A stretch of DNA of 64,000 nt from Pandoraea pnomenusa. Its GTDB lineage: Bacteria; Pseudomonadota; Gammaproteobacteria; Burkholderiales; Burkholderiaceae. A program made the position numbers and the translations under genes. The DNA lies in the NCBI RefSeq assembly GCF_000767615.3, contig NZ_CP009553.3:1550001-1614000 (forward strand), written 5' to 3'. How positions within the stretch are numbered: position 1 is the stretch's first letter; each line of letters starts with the position of its first letter. Shown piece after piece: positions 53,837-63,608 of the stretch. The notes beneath the pieces were generated by a model. The model had not been told where the DNA came from. It saw only the letters and a program-made list of their open reading frames with translations, and ran no database searches.

Positions 53837-55309
53837 ATGACAACGAACACGACGAATTCCGGGACGCCGGGCTGGCGGGATCTGTTGAGCGGCAACAACG
53901 GTTGGCGTTCGCTGGCGCTGGCCGGCGGGGTGGCGCTGCATGCCACCAATGTCTATGTGTCGACGACGGTGCTGCCGTCGATCGTTCGGGACATCGGCGG
54001 GCTCGACCTGTACGCGTGGAACACGACGCTTTTCGTGGTGGCGTCGATTCTCGGTTCGGTACTTGCCGCAACGTTGATGGCGACGTTCGGACCGCGCATC
54101 GCCTATGGGATGGCACTGCTCGGCTTCAGCGCGGGCACGATCCTGTGCGCGGCGGCGCCGACCATGCCGTGGATGCTTGCGGGCAGAACGCTGCAGGGTT
54201 TCGGTGGCGGCATTCTGCTCTCGCTCAGCTACGCCCTGATCCGCATTGTCTTTGTGCCGTCGTTGTGGTCGAGGGCGATGGGACTCATCTCGGGCATGTG
54301 GGGGGTGGCCACGCTTTGCGGCCCGGCGTTGGGCGGCATCTTCGCGCAGTTCGGGCATTGGCGCTGGGCCTTCTGGTCGCTGCTGCCGGTCGTCGTGGGC
54401 CTCGGACTCATCATTCGGGTGCAGGTGCCCGCCGGACGCGCCATGGCAGCCGGTGCGGCATCACCGCGCAGCGACGAGGCGCAGGTCATTCCGTGGTTCA
54501 AGGTCATCTTGCTGTGCGCGTCGGCGGTTGCGATCTCGCTCGGCGCGGTGGTTACCTCGCATCCGCTTGCCGCCGCGTGGATGGTTGCCGGACTGGCGCT
54601 GGTCGGATGGCTCGCGCACCGAGAGCGAAGTGCGCGACATGCGTTGCCGCGCCTGATGCCGACCGGCGCCTACTCGTTGCGCACGCGCCTGGGGGGCCTC
54701 TACGTGGCCATGGGCCTGCTCGGGCTGGCCATGACGAGCGAGATCTACATCCCGTATTTCCTTCAGACGATTCACGGGCAGACGCCGTTCGCGGCCGGCT
54801 ACCTCGCCGCCCTCATGGCGGCGGGCTGGTCGGTCGGATCGATGACGAGTGCCGGGCGACAGGGCGATGCGGCCGAGCGGTGTGTGCGTCTCGGACCGGT
54901 GATCGTCGCGATCGGCATGTTCGCACTCGCCTGGTTGCTGCCGCAGCGCTCTCTCTTCGAGAGCACTGCGGGCGCGTTGAGCCTTGGGGCGGCGCTCTTC
55001 GGCGTCGGCATGGGCGTGGGCATCGGCTGGCCGCATCTGCTCACACGGGTGATGACCGCGGCACGTCCGGGCGAAGCACATCTCGCGTCCGCCTCGATCA
55101 CCACGGTGCAGTTGTATTCGATGGCGCTGGGCTCGGCGCTCGCGGGACTGGTCGCCAATTCTGCCGGGCTCGCGGACGGTGCGCTCGAGGCCGCGCAGCG
55201 TGCGTCGGTCTGGCTGTTCGCACTCTTCGCGCTCGCGCCGGCTGGCGCGGCGATCGTTGCATGGCGTGGCAAGGCCGCCGCGCGCGTTTCGGGACAGGAG
55301 GCATCATGA
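53837..55309 (+). CDS. MFS transporter, multidrug (DHA2-like) type
   Basis: A 490-residue, 14-helix MFS protein. It lacks the exact DHA2 motif C but has the related VYVSTTVLPSIVRDIGGLDLYAWN in helix 1 and MLAGRTLQGFGGGILLSLSYALIR in helix 4-5 (antiporter motif R-T-L-Q-G-F-G-G-G). It probably exports drugs or aromatic compounds. Start at ATG 53837. Its stop overlaps the LysR start by 4 nt (ATGA), so the regulator is co-translated with the pump. Confidence 0.9.
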   Translation: MTTNTTNSGTPGWRDLLSGNNGWRSLALAGGVALHATNVYVSTTVLPSIVRDIGGLDLYAWNTTLFVVASILGSVLAATLMATFGPRIAYGMALLGFSAGTILCAAAPTMPWMLAGRTLQGFGGGILLSLSYALIRIVFVPSLWSRAMGLISGMWGVATLCGPALGGIFAQFGHWRWAFWSLLPVVVGLGLIIRVQVPAGRAMAAGAASPRSDEAQVIPWFKVILLCASAVAISLGAVVTSHPLAAAWMVAGLALVGWLAHRERSARHALPRLMPTGAYSLRTRLGGLYVAMGLLGLAMTSEIYIPYFLQTIHGQTPFAAGYLAALMAAGWSVGSMTSAGRQGDAAERCVRLGPVIVAIGMFALAWLLPQRSLFESTAGALSLGAALFGVGMGVGIGWPHLLTRVMTAARPGEAHLASASITTVQLYSMALGSALAGLVANSAGLADGALEAAQRASVWLFALFALAPAGAAIVAWRGKAAARVSGQEAS

Positions 55310-56445
55310 TCGATCGCATCACCGCCATGCGCACGTTCGTTCGCGTCGCAGAAGTGGGCAGTTTCACCAAGGCGGCGGCCTCGCTCGATCTGCCGCGCGC
55401 GACGGCGACCACGCAAGTGCAGCATCTCGAGCGCTGGTTCGGCGTGGCGTTGTTCACCCGCTCGACCCGGCGTGTGGCGCTCACGATGGAGGGCGCGGCC
55501 TACTACGAGCGGTGCGCCGCGATTCTCGCCGACGTGGAGGAAGTCGAATCGGGGTTGTTCGGCGCGCATGTGCAACTGCGCGGGCGGCTCGCGGTGGTGT
55601 TGCCGCCGGTGATCGCCCGTGAAGTGGTGATGCCGTCGCTCGCCGAATTCCAGTCGCGCCACCCGGGCCTGGAAATTGCACTGGATGCCACGCCGGCGCA
55701 CGGCGACTGGCGCGGTGACGGCGTCGATTGCGGTGTGGTGCTGGGTGAGTTGCCCGATTCACGCCTCGTCGCTCGCCACCTGGGCGATTTGCCTCGCGTG
55801 ACGTGCGCGAGCCGGCGCTATCTCGACGTGCATGGCACACCGGAAGACCTTGACGATCTCGCCATGCATACCTCGGTGAAGTGGCGCTCGGCGCCTGCCG
55901 AGTCGCTGACCGTGCCCGCCTCGCCGACGTCGACACCGGCCGCCGACGAGGCGGGCACGGCCGGCATGACGCTCGCGACGCCGACCACGCGATGCGGCGA
56001 TCTCATGCTGATGGTCGGCTCGCGCGCCACGTGCGTGCGCACACGGGGGCAGCTGCACGTGGGCGACGAAGCCGCCTATCTTGCCGCGGGTCTCGAAGGG
56101 CTCGGGCTGATTCAGCCGACGGTGCTGGCGGCCGCGCCCTATCTCGCGTCGGGGCGTCTGGTGCCGGTCCTGCCGAATTGCCCGCCGCCTGCGCTACGCC
56201 TGTCCGCGGCGTATCCCGCGCAAAAGCGTGTGTCACCGCGCGTGAGGGCATTCGTCGACTGGCTCGCGCAGATCTGCGAGCCGTTGGGGCATGGCGGCCG
56301 TGGCGGGGCTCAGGCGTCGCCCCGGCCCGCCGAGCCAGGCGTGCCGGCGGAGCCGGGTGTGGCGGGCGTGGTGGGCGTGGTGGCGCTACCGCTGCCGGAA
56401 GGCAAGGCATCGAGCACGCGCCGTTCGTTCACGCTACCGGCGTAG
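55306..56445 (+). CDS. LysR family regulator with C-terminal extension
   Basis: A 379-residue protein; typical LysR length is about 300. The winged helix reads FVRVAEVGSFTKAAASLDLPRATATTQVQHLERWFGVALFTRSTRRVALTMEG; the effector domain follows and ends near AFVDWLAQICEPLG. It has an insert of about 30 residues rich in Pro/Thr/Ala around residue 205, and a 50-residue Gly/Pro-rich tail with VxG repeats after residue 325. This tail overlaps the 3' end of the convergent diguanylate cyclase gene by 136 bases. It is translationally coupled with the MFS gene. Confidence 0.85.
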   Translation: MIDRITAMRTFVRVAEVGSFTKAAASLDLPRATATTQVQHLERWFGVALFTRSTRRVALTMEGAAYYERCAAILADVEEVESGLFGAHVQLRGRLAVVLPPVIAREVVMPSLAEFQSRHPGLEIALDATPAHGDWRGDGVDCGVVLGELPDSRLVARHLGDLPRVTCASRRYLDVHGTPEDLDDLAMHTSVKWRSAPAESLTVPASPTSTPAADEAGTAGMTLATPTTRCGDLMLMVGSRATCVRTRGQLHVGDEAAYLAAGLEGLGLIQPTVLAAAPYLASGRLVPVLPNCPPPALRLSAAYPAQKRVSPRVRAFVDWLAQICEPLGHGGRGGAQASPRPAEPGVPAEPGVAGVVGVVALPLPEGKASSTRRSFTLPA

Positions 56446-57956
56446 TGATTGCGCTTCTCCTCATACATCAGCAGATCGGCGCGTTGAACAGTGGCTTCGA
56501 GTCGTTCGCCGGCTTCGCAGGTCGCCATTCCCATCGAGAACGAGAGCGGCGTGCCGGGATAGAAGGAGTTGTTGAGCTCGACGAGTTGCCGGATGCTCTC
56601 CATGACGGCCGCGCCGCCCGTGGCATCGGTCGACGGCAGTAGCAGCGCGAACTCGTCGCCACCGATGCGCGCGGCGATCTGCGGTGCCACGACCGCCTTG
56701 CCGAGCACTTCGCCCGCGCGGCGCAGCAGACCGTCGCCAGCGGCATGACCGAGTTGATCGTTGACAGCCTTCAGGCCGTTGAGGTCCGCCACGACGACCG
56801 TCACCGGATACGGTCCCTTGCGTTCGAGCCGGTTCAGTTCGTCGACATAGAACGAGCGGTTACGCAGCTTGGTCAGTACGTCGTGCTTGCCGAGGAACTC
56901 GAGATACGACTCGGCTTTCTTGCGCGCGGTGATGTCGGTCAGCGCGACGAGCACGAGATCCCACCGCGCCTCGTGTCCCGGGAGCACGGCGAATTGCAGG
57001 TGGACGTTGATCTCGTTGCCGTCGAGCGCGTAGTTGATGACTTCGCGTTGCTGAAAGAGTTTGTTCTCCCACAAGTCGATCAACTGCTCGCGGAAGTTGT
57101 GGCGCATGTCGTCGCGAAAGACGTCGGGCAGGCGAGCGAGCAGGGTGGCCTTGTCGGGCGCGACGAACATGGCGAGGGTGTGGCGGTTCACGTCGAGCAC
57201 GTGGATCTCGGTCATGCATCGCTCGACGAACTCGGGGTGTACGTCGGTGAAGGTCCGGAAGTCGGTGATGCCACGCGAGCGGGCGTCGTCGAGCAGCAGC
57301 TTGATGGCGCTGAAGTCCTCCACCCATAGCGAGACCGGCGAATACTCGAACAAACCTCGTGCGTACTGTTCGCCCATCGTCACGCGCTCGCGGGCGTGTT
57401 CCAGTTCGGTGACATCCTCGAGCGAGATCAACACCCGCGCGAGCGTGGCTTCGTGGCCGGGCAGTACCGAGCCGTTGAGCAGCACGTCGAGCCGTCGGCC
57501 GTCGAGCGTGTAGTTGACGGTCTTGCTCGTGAATTGCGTGCGGCCGTCCCACAGTTGGCACAGCTCTTCGATGTGCGTCTTGAGCATGTCGTCGCGGAAC
57601 ACGCGCGGCAGGTTCGCCACCAGCGTGTCGAGCGACGGCGCGTTGAACATGCTCAGGGTGCGCCGGTTGACCTTGACGACGCGAATGCGCTGCGAACACG
57701 CCGACACGTGCCCCGGATCGGACTTGAAGTGCGCGCGCAGATCGGTCACGCCTTGCGCGCGCCATGTGTCGAACATCTGCTTCACGCCGCTGAAGTCTTC
57801 GAGCCAGAGCGAAACCGGCGCGAGGTCGAACATCAGGGCGTCGTCATTCGTCACGCCCGTGGCGCCTTGTGCGAGATTCGACGGGCTCGTCTGCGCGAGT
57901 TCGGTCGCAGCGCGCGAGGGCGCTTGAGGGGGTACGGCTGGCATGGCGTCCGGCAT
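56310..57956 (-). CDS. Diguanylate cyclase with two PAS domains
   Basis: A 548-residue cytoplasmic protein: two similar PAS-like domains (about residues 40-190 and 200-345; both contain SPVSLWVEDFS/APVSLWLEDFS, FRDDM and ALDGN/TLDGR blocks) and a C-terminal GGDEF domain with the active-site motif GGDEF at about residues 432-436. There is no EAL domain and no R-x-x-D inhibitory site five residues before GGDEF. It should make cyclic-di-GMP in response to a signal bound by PAS. There are no membrane helices. Its last about 45 codons overlap the convergent LysR tail. Confidence 0.92.
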   Translation of the reverse strand: MPDAMPAVPPQAPSRAATELAQTSPSNLAQGATGVTNDDALMFDLAPVSLWLEDFSGVKQMFDTWRAQGVTDLRAHFKSDPGHVSACSQRIRVVKVNRRTLSMFNAPSLDTLVANLPRVFRDDMLKTHIEELCQLWDGRTQFTSKTVNYTLDGRRLDVLLNGSVLPGHEATLARVLISLEDVTELEHARERVTMGEQYARGLFEYSPVSLWVEDFSAIKLLLDDARSRGITDFRTFTDVHPEFVERCMTEIHVLDVNRHTLAMFVAPDKATLLARLPDVFRDDMRHNFREQLIDLWENKLFQQREVINYALDGNEINVHLQFAVLPGHEARWDLVLVALTDITARKKAESYLEFLGKHDVLTKLRNRSFYVDELNRLERKGPYPVTVVVADLNGLKAVNDQLGHAAGDGLLRRAGEVLGKAVVAPQIAARIGGDEFALLLPSTDATGGAAVMESIRQLVELNNSFYPGTPLSFSMGMATCEAGERLEATVQRADLLMYEEKRNHYAGSVNERRVLDALPSGSGSATTPTTPATPGSAGTPGSAGRGDA

Positions 57957-58048
57957 GTGGCACCTGGGAGTCTGGTCGCGCTTTATGGGATCTGATCAAC
58001 TCGCCATTCTACGGGCAATCCGGGCCGTGCCACAGCGCGGGCGTCGGT

Positions 58049-58513
58049 CTACAGCAACGGTGCGCCGGTGTCGCGTTTGACTTCGCGCAGCGACAACATC
58101 GATTCGATCGACGAAACGCCGGGCAGGGCGCGCAACACATCGCGCGTGAACATTCCGTAGTCGTCGAGGTCGGTGGCGACGACGCCGAGCAGATAGTCGG
58201 CGCTGCCGGAGATGTTATGGCAGGACACAATACGATCGATCGCCTGCACCTCGCGCTCGAACTGCTCGGAGAGCGAACGATCGTGCACGGCGAAGCGTAC
58301 GTGGACGAATGCCGTGACGCCCAGGCCCAGTGCGCGATACGAGAGTTCCGCCCGGTAGCCGGTAATGTATCCCTCGGCTTCGAGCCGCTTCAGGCGTCGC
58401 GCGCAGGGAGTCTCGGAGAGCGACACGCGCTCGGCGAGTCGCGCGTTGGAGATGCGGCCGTCGCGTTGCACGATGGCCAGGATCGCCCGATCGATGGCGT
58501 CGAGTTCGTTCAT
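58049..58513 (-). CDS. Lrp/AsnC family regulator
   Basis: A 154-residue regulator: helix-turn-helix DAIDRAILAIVQRDGRISNARLAERVSLSETPCARRLKRLEAEGYITGYR and RAM domain (FVHVRFAVHDRSLSEQFEREVQAIDRIVSCHNISGSADYLLGVVATDLDDYG). It is divergent from a LysE-type exporter gene, the usual pairing for amino-acid-responsive export control. Confidence 0.93.
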   Translation of the reverse strand: MNELDAIDRAILAIVQRDGRISNARLAERVSLSETPCARRLKRLEAEGYITGYRAELSYRALGLGVTAFVHVRFAVHDRSLSEQFEREVQAIDRIVSCHNISGSADYLLGVVATDLDDYGMFTRDVLRALPGVSSIESMLSLREVKRDTGAPLL

Positions 58514-58781
58514 TGTGGGTATCCCGCTACGAAAAGCTGCTGCAAAGATGGCATTCCACCACGAACCGCGGCTTCCGGATAGTGTTGCCCTCGTCCGTAT
58601 GGACTACGGCGAGTGGCGAGCTGGAACCCAGGGTGTCGGGGGATTCATCTATCGTTGATGATATGTTGGTGGTTATCGCCAATTATTTTGGTTTTTTGGC
58701 GTGAAAAACGCCATGTAATGCTCATGATTTGGCGGGATCATATCGCTATTCTCGATCGCACGGGTCGTCAGGGGAAAAGTC

Positions 58782-59411
58782 ATGGTTTCGCTGCAGTTGC
58801 TCACCGTCTTCATTGGCGCGCTGGTGGTCGTCTACGCATTGCCGGGGCCCGACATGGCGCTTGTAATGCAAACGAGCATGACGCGCGGGGTGCGGCACGG
58901 ACTGGCGACGGCGGGCGGGCTGGCCATGGCACGCGCAGGACACGTGACACTGTCCGCCTGCGGTGTGGCGGCGTTGCTGCGCGCGGCGCCGTGGCTGTTC
59001 GAGACGGTGCGTATCGTGGGGGCGATCTATCTCGCCTGGGTGGCGATCCAGATCTGGCGCTCGCCGGCTTTCGGCGTCGACGCCGTGGCGCTGTCGACCG
59101 ATGCACCGCCCCCGCTCTCGCAAGCGGTGCGCCGGGGCGTGCTCTCCAGCGTGCTCAATCCCAAGGCACTGCTGTTCTGCTCGGTATTGCTGCCGCAGTT
59201 CGTGCGTGCGGAAGCGGGGCCTGTCTGGTCCCAGGTGCTCGAACTCGGCGTGCTGTTGCTGGTCGTTGGTGCGATTTTCGACGTCACGCTGGCATTTGGC
59301 GCCGCGCGCATCGCGCGTTGGCTGCGCACCCGCCCGCTTGCGCAAAAAGTGCAACGCTGGTCGTTCGGGGCGGCGCTCATGGCTTTTGCCGTGCGACTGT
59401 CGTTAGACTGA
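58782..59411 (+). CDS. LysE/RhtB family amino-acid exporter
   Basis: A 209-residue, six-helix inner-membrane exporter with LPGPDMALVMQTSMTRGVRHGLATAGG near the start and SSVLNPKALLFCSVLLPQFV in the middle (NPK motif). It should export an amino acid. The divergent Lrp gene probably activates it. The 268-base gap between them includes an AT-rich part (58,650-58,740) with many T runs. Confidence 0.9.
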   Translation: MVSLQLLTVFIGALVVVYALPGPDMALVMQTSMTRGVRHGLATAGGLAMARAGHVTLSACGVAALLRAAPWLFETVRIVGAIYLAWVAIQIWRSPAFGVDAVALSTDAPPPLSQAVRRGVLSSVLNPKALLFCSVLLPQFVRAEAGPVWSQVLELGVLLLVVGAIFDVTLAFGAARIARWLRTRPLAQKVQRWSFGAALMAFAVRLSLD

Positions 59412-59702
59412 AAAGCCGGGCACAATACCTGCTCCCATCCCCAGCAGGTCCATGCGCACCAATGTGGTGCGTTTTCGCTGCGACACCGCAATTCAGGGTG
59501 CGACACAACGTCGCACCCGTTCAAATTCGCGAACCTTGCCCGATTGCTGCATTGCACAGCGTTTACCGCTAAAAAGGTGTCCATCTGCTTGGAAATCGTC
59601 GCGCGCGTACGCGTGAAGGTCGCGCGACACATTGTCGCGCCGGTGGGTGCGCGATGGGCGGCCTAATTAAACTTCGGCATAATGCCGCACCGTGATGGAA
59701 GT

Positions 59703-59820
59703 AAAAGACAAGAAGTCGGACAGTGACTTGAGGTCTGCGGGCGGCGATTTGCCCCGGTTCCCGTCTTTTCGATGACACAGTCGTCGTAGTTCAACCGGTG
59801 CAATACCGGCGTGACGACTG
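59703..59820 (+). other. Structured untranslated element upstream of cyoA
   Basis: Within the 511-base gap before cyoA the + strand can form three good helices: AAAAGAC (59703-59709) with GTCTTTT (59763-59769); CAGTCGTC (59778-59785) with GACGACTG (59813-59820), 8 bp; and inside it CCGGT (59795-59799) with ACCGG (59805-59809), loop GCAAT. It is not a family I recognise. It could be a leader regulatory RNA, a small RNA or part of a terminator-like element. The rest of the gap shows no gene. Confidence 0.5.
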
Positions 59821-59922
59821 CTCCCGTCTCACCTTAACCCTTGCCAACCTCCTGCGACCCTGCATCAGGCCGGTAAGCCCGTGTTGTGCCGTTCGCTGGC
59901 CAACTCAACCCTGTCGTGTGAC

Positions 59923-60984
59923 ATGAAGAAACACAGAAACCCGCGATTGTTTAGGCTCCTCGCCTTGTGCTCGCCGCTGATTTTGGCCGGCTGCGACATG
60001 ACGCTGCTCGACCCTAAAGGGCAGATCGGAGTAGAGAACAAGAACCTGATCCTCACGGCCACGTGGCTGATGCTGATCGTGGTGATTCCGGTCATCCTGA
60101 TGACGCTGTGGTTCGCGTGGAAGTATCGCGCGACCAACAAGTCGGCGCGCTATGAGCCGAACTGGTCGCACTCGACGGCCATCGAGGTCGTGGTCTGGCT
60201 CGTGCCGATCATCATCATTGCGATCCTCGCGCGCATCACCTGGGTGTCCACCCACGAACTCGATCCGTACAAGCCGCTGGAAAGCGAAGTCAAGCCGATC
60301 ACGGTCGAAGTGGTGTCGATGAACTACAAGTGGTTGTTCATCTACCCGGAGCAGGGCATTGCGTCGATCAACGAACTGGCTGTTCCTGTCGATACCCCGG
60401 TGAATTTCAAGATCACCTCGGAATCGATCATGAACTCGTTCTTCATTCCGCAGCTGGGTAGCATGGTCTACACCATGGCGGGCATGGAGACGAAGCTGCA
60501 CCTGATCGCCAACCACGTCGGCGAGTACGACGGGATTTCGGCGAACTACAGCGGCGGCGGCTTCTCGGGCATGCGTTTCAAGACGCTGGCGATGACCGAT
60601 GGCGACTTCCAGGCATGGGTGACGAAGGTGCGCGAGTCGAAGAAGGTGCTCGACAAGGGCACTTACGCCTCGCTGGTGCCGATGAGCGAGAACACGCCGG
60701 TCACGTATTACAGCTCGGTCGACGCGAACATGTTCCAGTCGATCGTGCACGCCCCGATGGCGTCGGGCATGGCGCAGCAGCAGGAAGGCCATGAGAACCA
60801 CGGCGCCATGGACATGAAAGGCATGGACAAGAAGATGGAAATGAAGGGCGCAGGCACCGACGCCGCGACGGCTCCGGCCGCCGCTGCCAACGTGCAGAAC
60901 GGCCAGTCGATGACCATGGCCATGGACAACGCCGGCGCGCATGCGATGCACGCCGGTGCGGCTGCGCACGCGCATAAGGAGTAA
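59923..60984 (+). CDS. cyoA: Cytochrome bo-type ubiquinol oxidase subunit II
   Basis: A 353-residue lipoprotein: signal ending LILAGC (Cys25), two transmembrane helices (LTATWLMLIVVIPVILMTLW; VVVWLVPIIIIAILARI) and a periplasmic cupredoxin domain. The CuA Cys-Cys pair is missing (IPQLGSMVYTMAGMETKLHLIA), which identifies a quinol oxidase rather than a cytochrome c oxidase. The last 75 residues (about 279-353) are a Met/His-rich tail with repeats such as MDMKGMDKKMEMKG and GAHAMHAG. The ATG at 59923 is used; GTG 59881 is possible. First gene of the operon. Confidence 0.94.
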   Translation: MKKHRNPRLFRLLALCSPLILAGCDMTLLDPKGQIGVENKNLILTATWLMLIVVIPVILMTLWFAWKYRATNKSARYEPNWSHSTAIEVVVWLVPIIIIAILARITWVSTHELDPYKPLESEVKPITVEVVSMNYKWLFIYPEQGIASINELAVPVDTPVNFKITSESIMNSFFIPQLGSMVYTMAGMETKLHLIANHVGEYDGISANYSGGGFSGMRFKTLAMTDGDFQAWVTKVRESKKVLDKGTYASLVPMSENTPVTYYSSVDANMFQSIVHAPMASGMAQQQEGHENHGAMDMKGMDKKMEMKGAGTDAATAPAAAANVQNGQSMTMAMDNAGAHAMHAGAAAHAHKE

Positions 60985-60990
60985 ACAACA

Positions 60991-62979
60991 ATGTCAACGC
61001 TGTTTGGCAAACTGACTCTCGAAGCCATCCCGTACCACGAGCCGATCATTGTCGGCGCGGTCGGCATGATGGTGCTTGGTGGGCTGGGCATCATTGCCCT
61101 GCTGACCTACTTCGGCAAGTGGAAGTACCTGTGGAACGAGTGGGTGACCTCGGTCGATCACAAGAAGATCGGTGTCATGTACGTGCTCGTGGCGCTCGTC
61201 ATGTTGCTGCGCGGCTTTGCCGACGCCATGATGATGCGTACGCAGCTCGCGCTCGCGCACAACTCGCCCGGCATTCTCCCGCCGGATCACTACGACCAGA
61301 TCTTCACCGCCCACGGCGTGATCATGATCTTCTTCGTGGCGATGCCTTTCATGACGGGGCTGGTGAACCTTGTGGTGCCGCTGCAGATCGGCGCGCGCGA
61401 CGTGGCGTTCCCGTTCCTGAACACGCTGTCGTTCTGGTTGTTCGTGGCTGGCGCGGCGCTGGTCAACCTGTCGCTGGGCGTGGGTGAATTCGCGCGCACG
61501 GGCTGGTTGGCATATCCGCCGCTTTCGGGCATTCAGTACAGTCCGGGCGTGGGGGTGGATTACTACATCTGGGCCTTGCAGATCTCGGGTCTGGGGACGT
61601 TGCTCACCGGGGTGAACTTCGTCGTCACGATTCTGAAGATGCGTGCGCCGGGCATGAACCTGATGAAGATGCCGATCTTCACGTGGACTTCGCTGTGCAC
61701 GATGGTGCTCGTTTGCGCTGCGTTCCCGGTGCTCACGGTGACCCTGGCGCTGCTGTCGCTGGACCGCTACCTCGACTTCCATTTCTTCACGAATGAGTTG
61801 GGCGGCAACCCGATGATGTACATCAACCTGATCTGGATCTGGGGTCACCCGGAGGTGTACATCCTGATCCTGCCGGCGTTCGGTATCTTCTCGGAGATCA
61901 TCTCGACGTTCTCCGGCAAGAAGCTGTTCGGCTACAAGTCGATGGTGTACGCGACGGCCGCGATCATGGTGCTGTCGTTCCTCGTGTGGGCGCACCACTT
62001 CTTCACGATGGGCTCTGGCGCGAGCGTGAACGCCTTCTTCGGCATCGCGACGATGATCATCTCGATCCCGACCGGCGTGAAGATCTTCAACTGGCTGTTC
62101 ACGATGTACCGTGGTCGCGTGCAGATGACCACGCCGGTGCTGTGGACGCTGGGCTTCATCGTCACGTTCGTGATCGGCGGCATGACGGGCGTGCTGCTGG
62201 CCGTGCCGGGCGCCGACTTCGTGCTGCACAACTCGCTGTTCCTGATTGCTCACTTCCACAACGTGATCATCGGCGGCGTGCTGTTCGGCTACATCGCCGG
62301 CATGAACTACTGGTTCCCGAAGGCGTTCGGCTTCAAGCTCGACGAGCGCCTGGGCAAGGCCAGCTTCTGGTGCTGGCTGATCGGCTTCTACCTCGCCTTC
62401 ATGCCGCTGTACGTACTGGGCCTGATGGGCATGACCCGTCGCCTGAACCACTACAGCAATCCGGAATGGCAACCCTGGCTGATCGCCGCGCTGATCGGTG
62501 CCCTGTTCATCGCTGCCGGTATCGGCTTCCAGGTGCTGCAACTGGTTGTCTCGATCAAGAACCGCAAGGCACTGGCCGACACCACGGGCGACCCCTGGAA
62601 TGGCCGTACGCTGGAGTGGATGACCTCGTCGCCGCCGCAGTTCTACAACTTTGCCGAAGAGCCGCGCGTGCACGACGTCGACGAGCTGGCCTATCGCAAG
62701 GAACACGGCATCAAGGGCGATCTGAAGACGAGCTACGCTCCGATTCACATGCCGAAGAACACGGGCGCCGGCTTCATCATCAGCGCGTTCTCGCTGGTGT
62801 TCGGTTTCGCTGCCATCTGGCACATCTGGTGGCTGGCCATCGTTGGCTTCGTGGGCATGATCGTGACGTTCATCTGCCGCAGCAATAACGATTCGATCGA
62901 CTACTACGTGCAGTCGCCGGAAGTGGTGGCCATCGAAACGGCCCACCATCAGGCACTGGCCGCAGCAGCAAAGGCTTAA
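60991..62979 (+). CDS. cyoB: Cytochrome bo-type ubiquinol oxidase subunit I
   Basis: A 662-residue, 15-helix membrane subunit with the haem-copper oxidase core. Key parts are [15 protein letters not shown] (CuB His and the Glu of the D pathway), WAHHFFTMG (two CuB His) and [11 protein letters not shown] (haem ligands). It reduces O2 to water with electrons from ubiquinol and pumps protons. AAGGAG lies eight bases before ATG 60991. It is 6 nt after cyoA and 2 nt before cyoC. Confidence 0.97.
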   Translation: MSTLFGKLTLEAIPYHEPIIVGAVGMMVLGGLGIIALLTYFGKWKYLWNEWVTSVDHKKIGVMYVLVALVMLLRGFADAMMMRTQLALAHNSPGILPPDHYDQIFTAHGVIMIFFVAMPFMTGLVNLVVPLQIGARDVAFPFLNTLSFWLFVAGAALVNLSLGVGEFARTGWLAYPPLSGIQYSPGVGVDYYIWALQISGLGTLLTGVNFVVTILKMRAPGMNLMKMPIFTWTSLCTMVLVCAAFPVLTVTLALLSLDRYLDFHFFTNELGGNPMMYINLIWIWGHPEVYILILPAFGIFSEIISTFSGKKLFGYKSMVYATAAIMVLSFLVWAHHFFTMGSGASVNAFFGIATMIISIPTGVKIFNWLFTMYRGRVQMTTPVLWTLGFIVTFVIGGMTGVLLAVPGADFVLHNSLFLIAHFHNVIIGGVLFGYIAGMNYWFPKAFGFKLDERLGKASFWCWLIGFYLAFMPLYVLGLMGMTRRLNHYSNPEWQPWLIAALIGALFIAAGIGFQVLQLVVSIKNRKALADTTGDPWNGRTLEWMTSSPPQFYNFAEEPRVHDVDELAYRKEHGIKGDLKTSYAPIHMPKNTGAGFIISAFSLVFGFAAIWHIWWLAIVGFVGMIVTFICRSNNDSIDYYVQSPEVVAIETAHHQALAAAAKA

Positions 62980-62981
62980 TC

Positions 62982-63608
62982 ATGACGAGCGAAGTTCTCA
63001 AACACTCTGGCGCGCATGCCGATGCGCATGCGCATGACCACGCGCACCACGACACCGGGGGCAACACCATCTTCGGTTTCTGGGTGTACCTGATGACCGA
63101 CCTGGTGCTGTTCGCGGGCCTGTTCGCCACCTTCGCGGTGCAGCGCAGCGCCACGGCGGGCGGCCCGACGGGCCATGAACTGTTCGACCTGAAGTTCGTG
63201 CTGGTCGAAACGTTCATCCTGCTGTTCTCGTCGATCACCTACGGCTTCGCCATGGTGGGCCTGCACAACGGCAAGAAGGGCGCCGTGCAGGGCTGGCTGG
63301 CGATCACGTGGCTGCTGGGCGCGGGCTTTATCGCGATGGAACTGTACGAGTTCCACCACCTGATCCTCGAAGGCGCGGGCCCGAACCGCAGCGGTTTCCT
63401 CTCGGCCTTCTTCGCACTGGTGGGCACCCACGGTCTGCACGTGGCCTCGGGCCTGCTGTGGATGGCCGTGCTGATGTTCCAGATCGGCAAGAAGGGCCTG
63501 ACCGCGACCAACACCACGCGTCTGCAGTGCCTCTCGCTGTTCTGGCACTTTCTGGACGTGGTCTGGATCGGCGTGTTTACGGTCGTGTACCTGATGGGAG
63601 CCATGTAA
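62982..63608 (+). CDS. cyoC: Cytochrome bo-type ubiquinol oxidase subunit III
   Basis: A 208-residue subunit with five helices; [62 protein letters not shown] and [18 protein letters not shown] are the family blocks. The N-terminus has a His-rich run ([13 protein letters not shown]) of possible metal affinity. It supports stability and assembly of the oxidase. Confidence 0.96.
   Translation: MTSEVLKHSGAHADAHAHDHAHHDTGGNTIFGFWVYLMTDLVLFAGLFATFAVQRSATAGGPTGHELFDLKFVLVETFILLFSSITYGFAMVGLHNGKKGAVQGWLAITWLLGAGFIAMELYEFHHLILEGAGPNRSGFLSAFFALVGTHGLHVASGLLWMAVLMFQIGKKGLTATNTTRLQCLSLFWHFLDVVWIGVFTVVYLMGAM

Noticed and set aside
60994-62949. 651-codon open frame antisense to cyoB, and similar long antisense frames across livH, gabD, the rhodanese and the FAD oxidase
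   Set aside because: High G+C produces long open antisense frames. Their products are Arg/His/Glu-rich with no family likeness, and the sense frames are certain genes.
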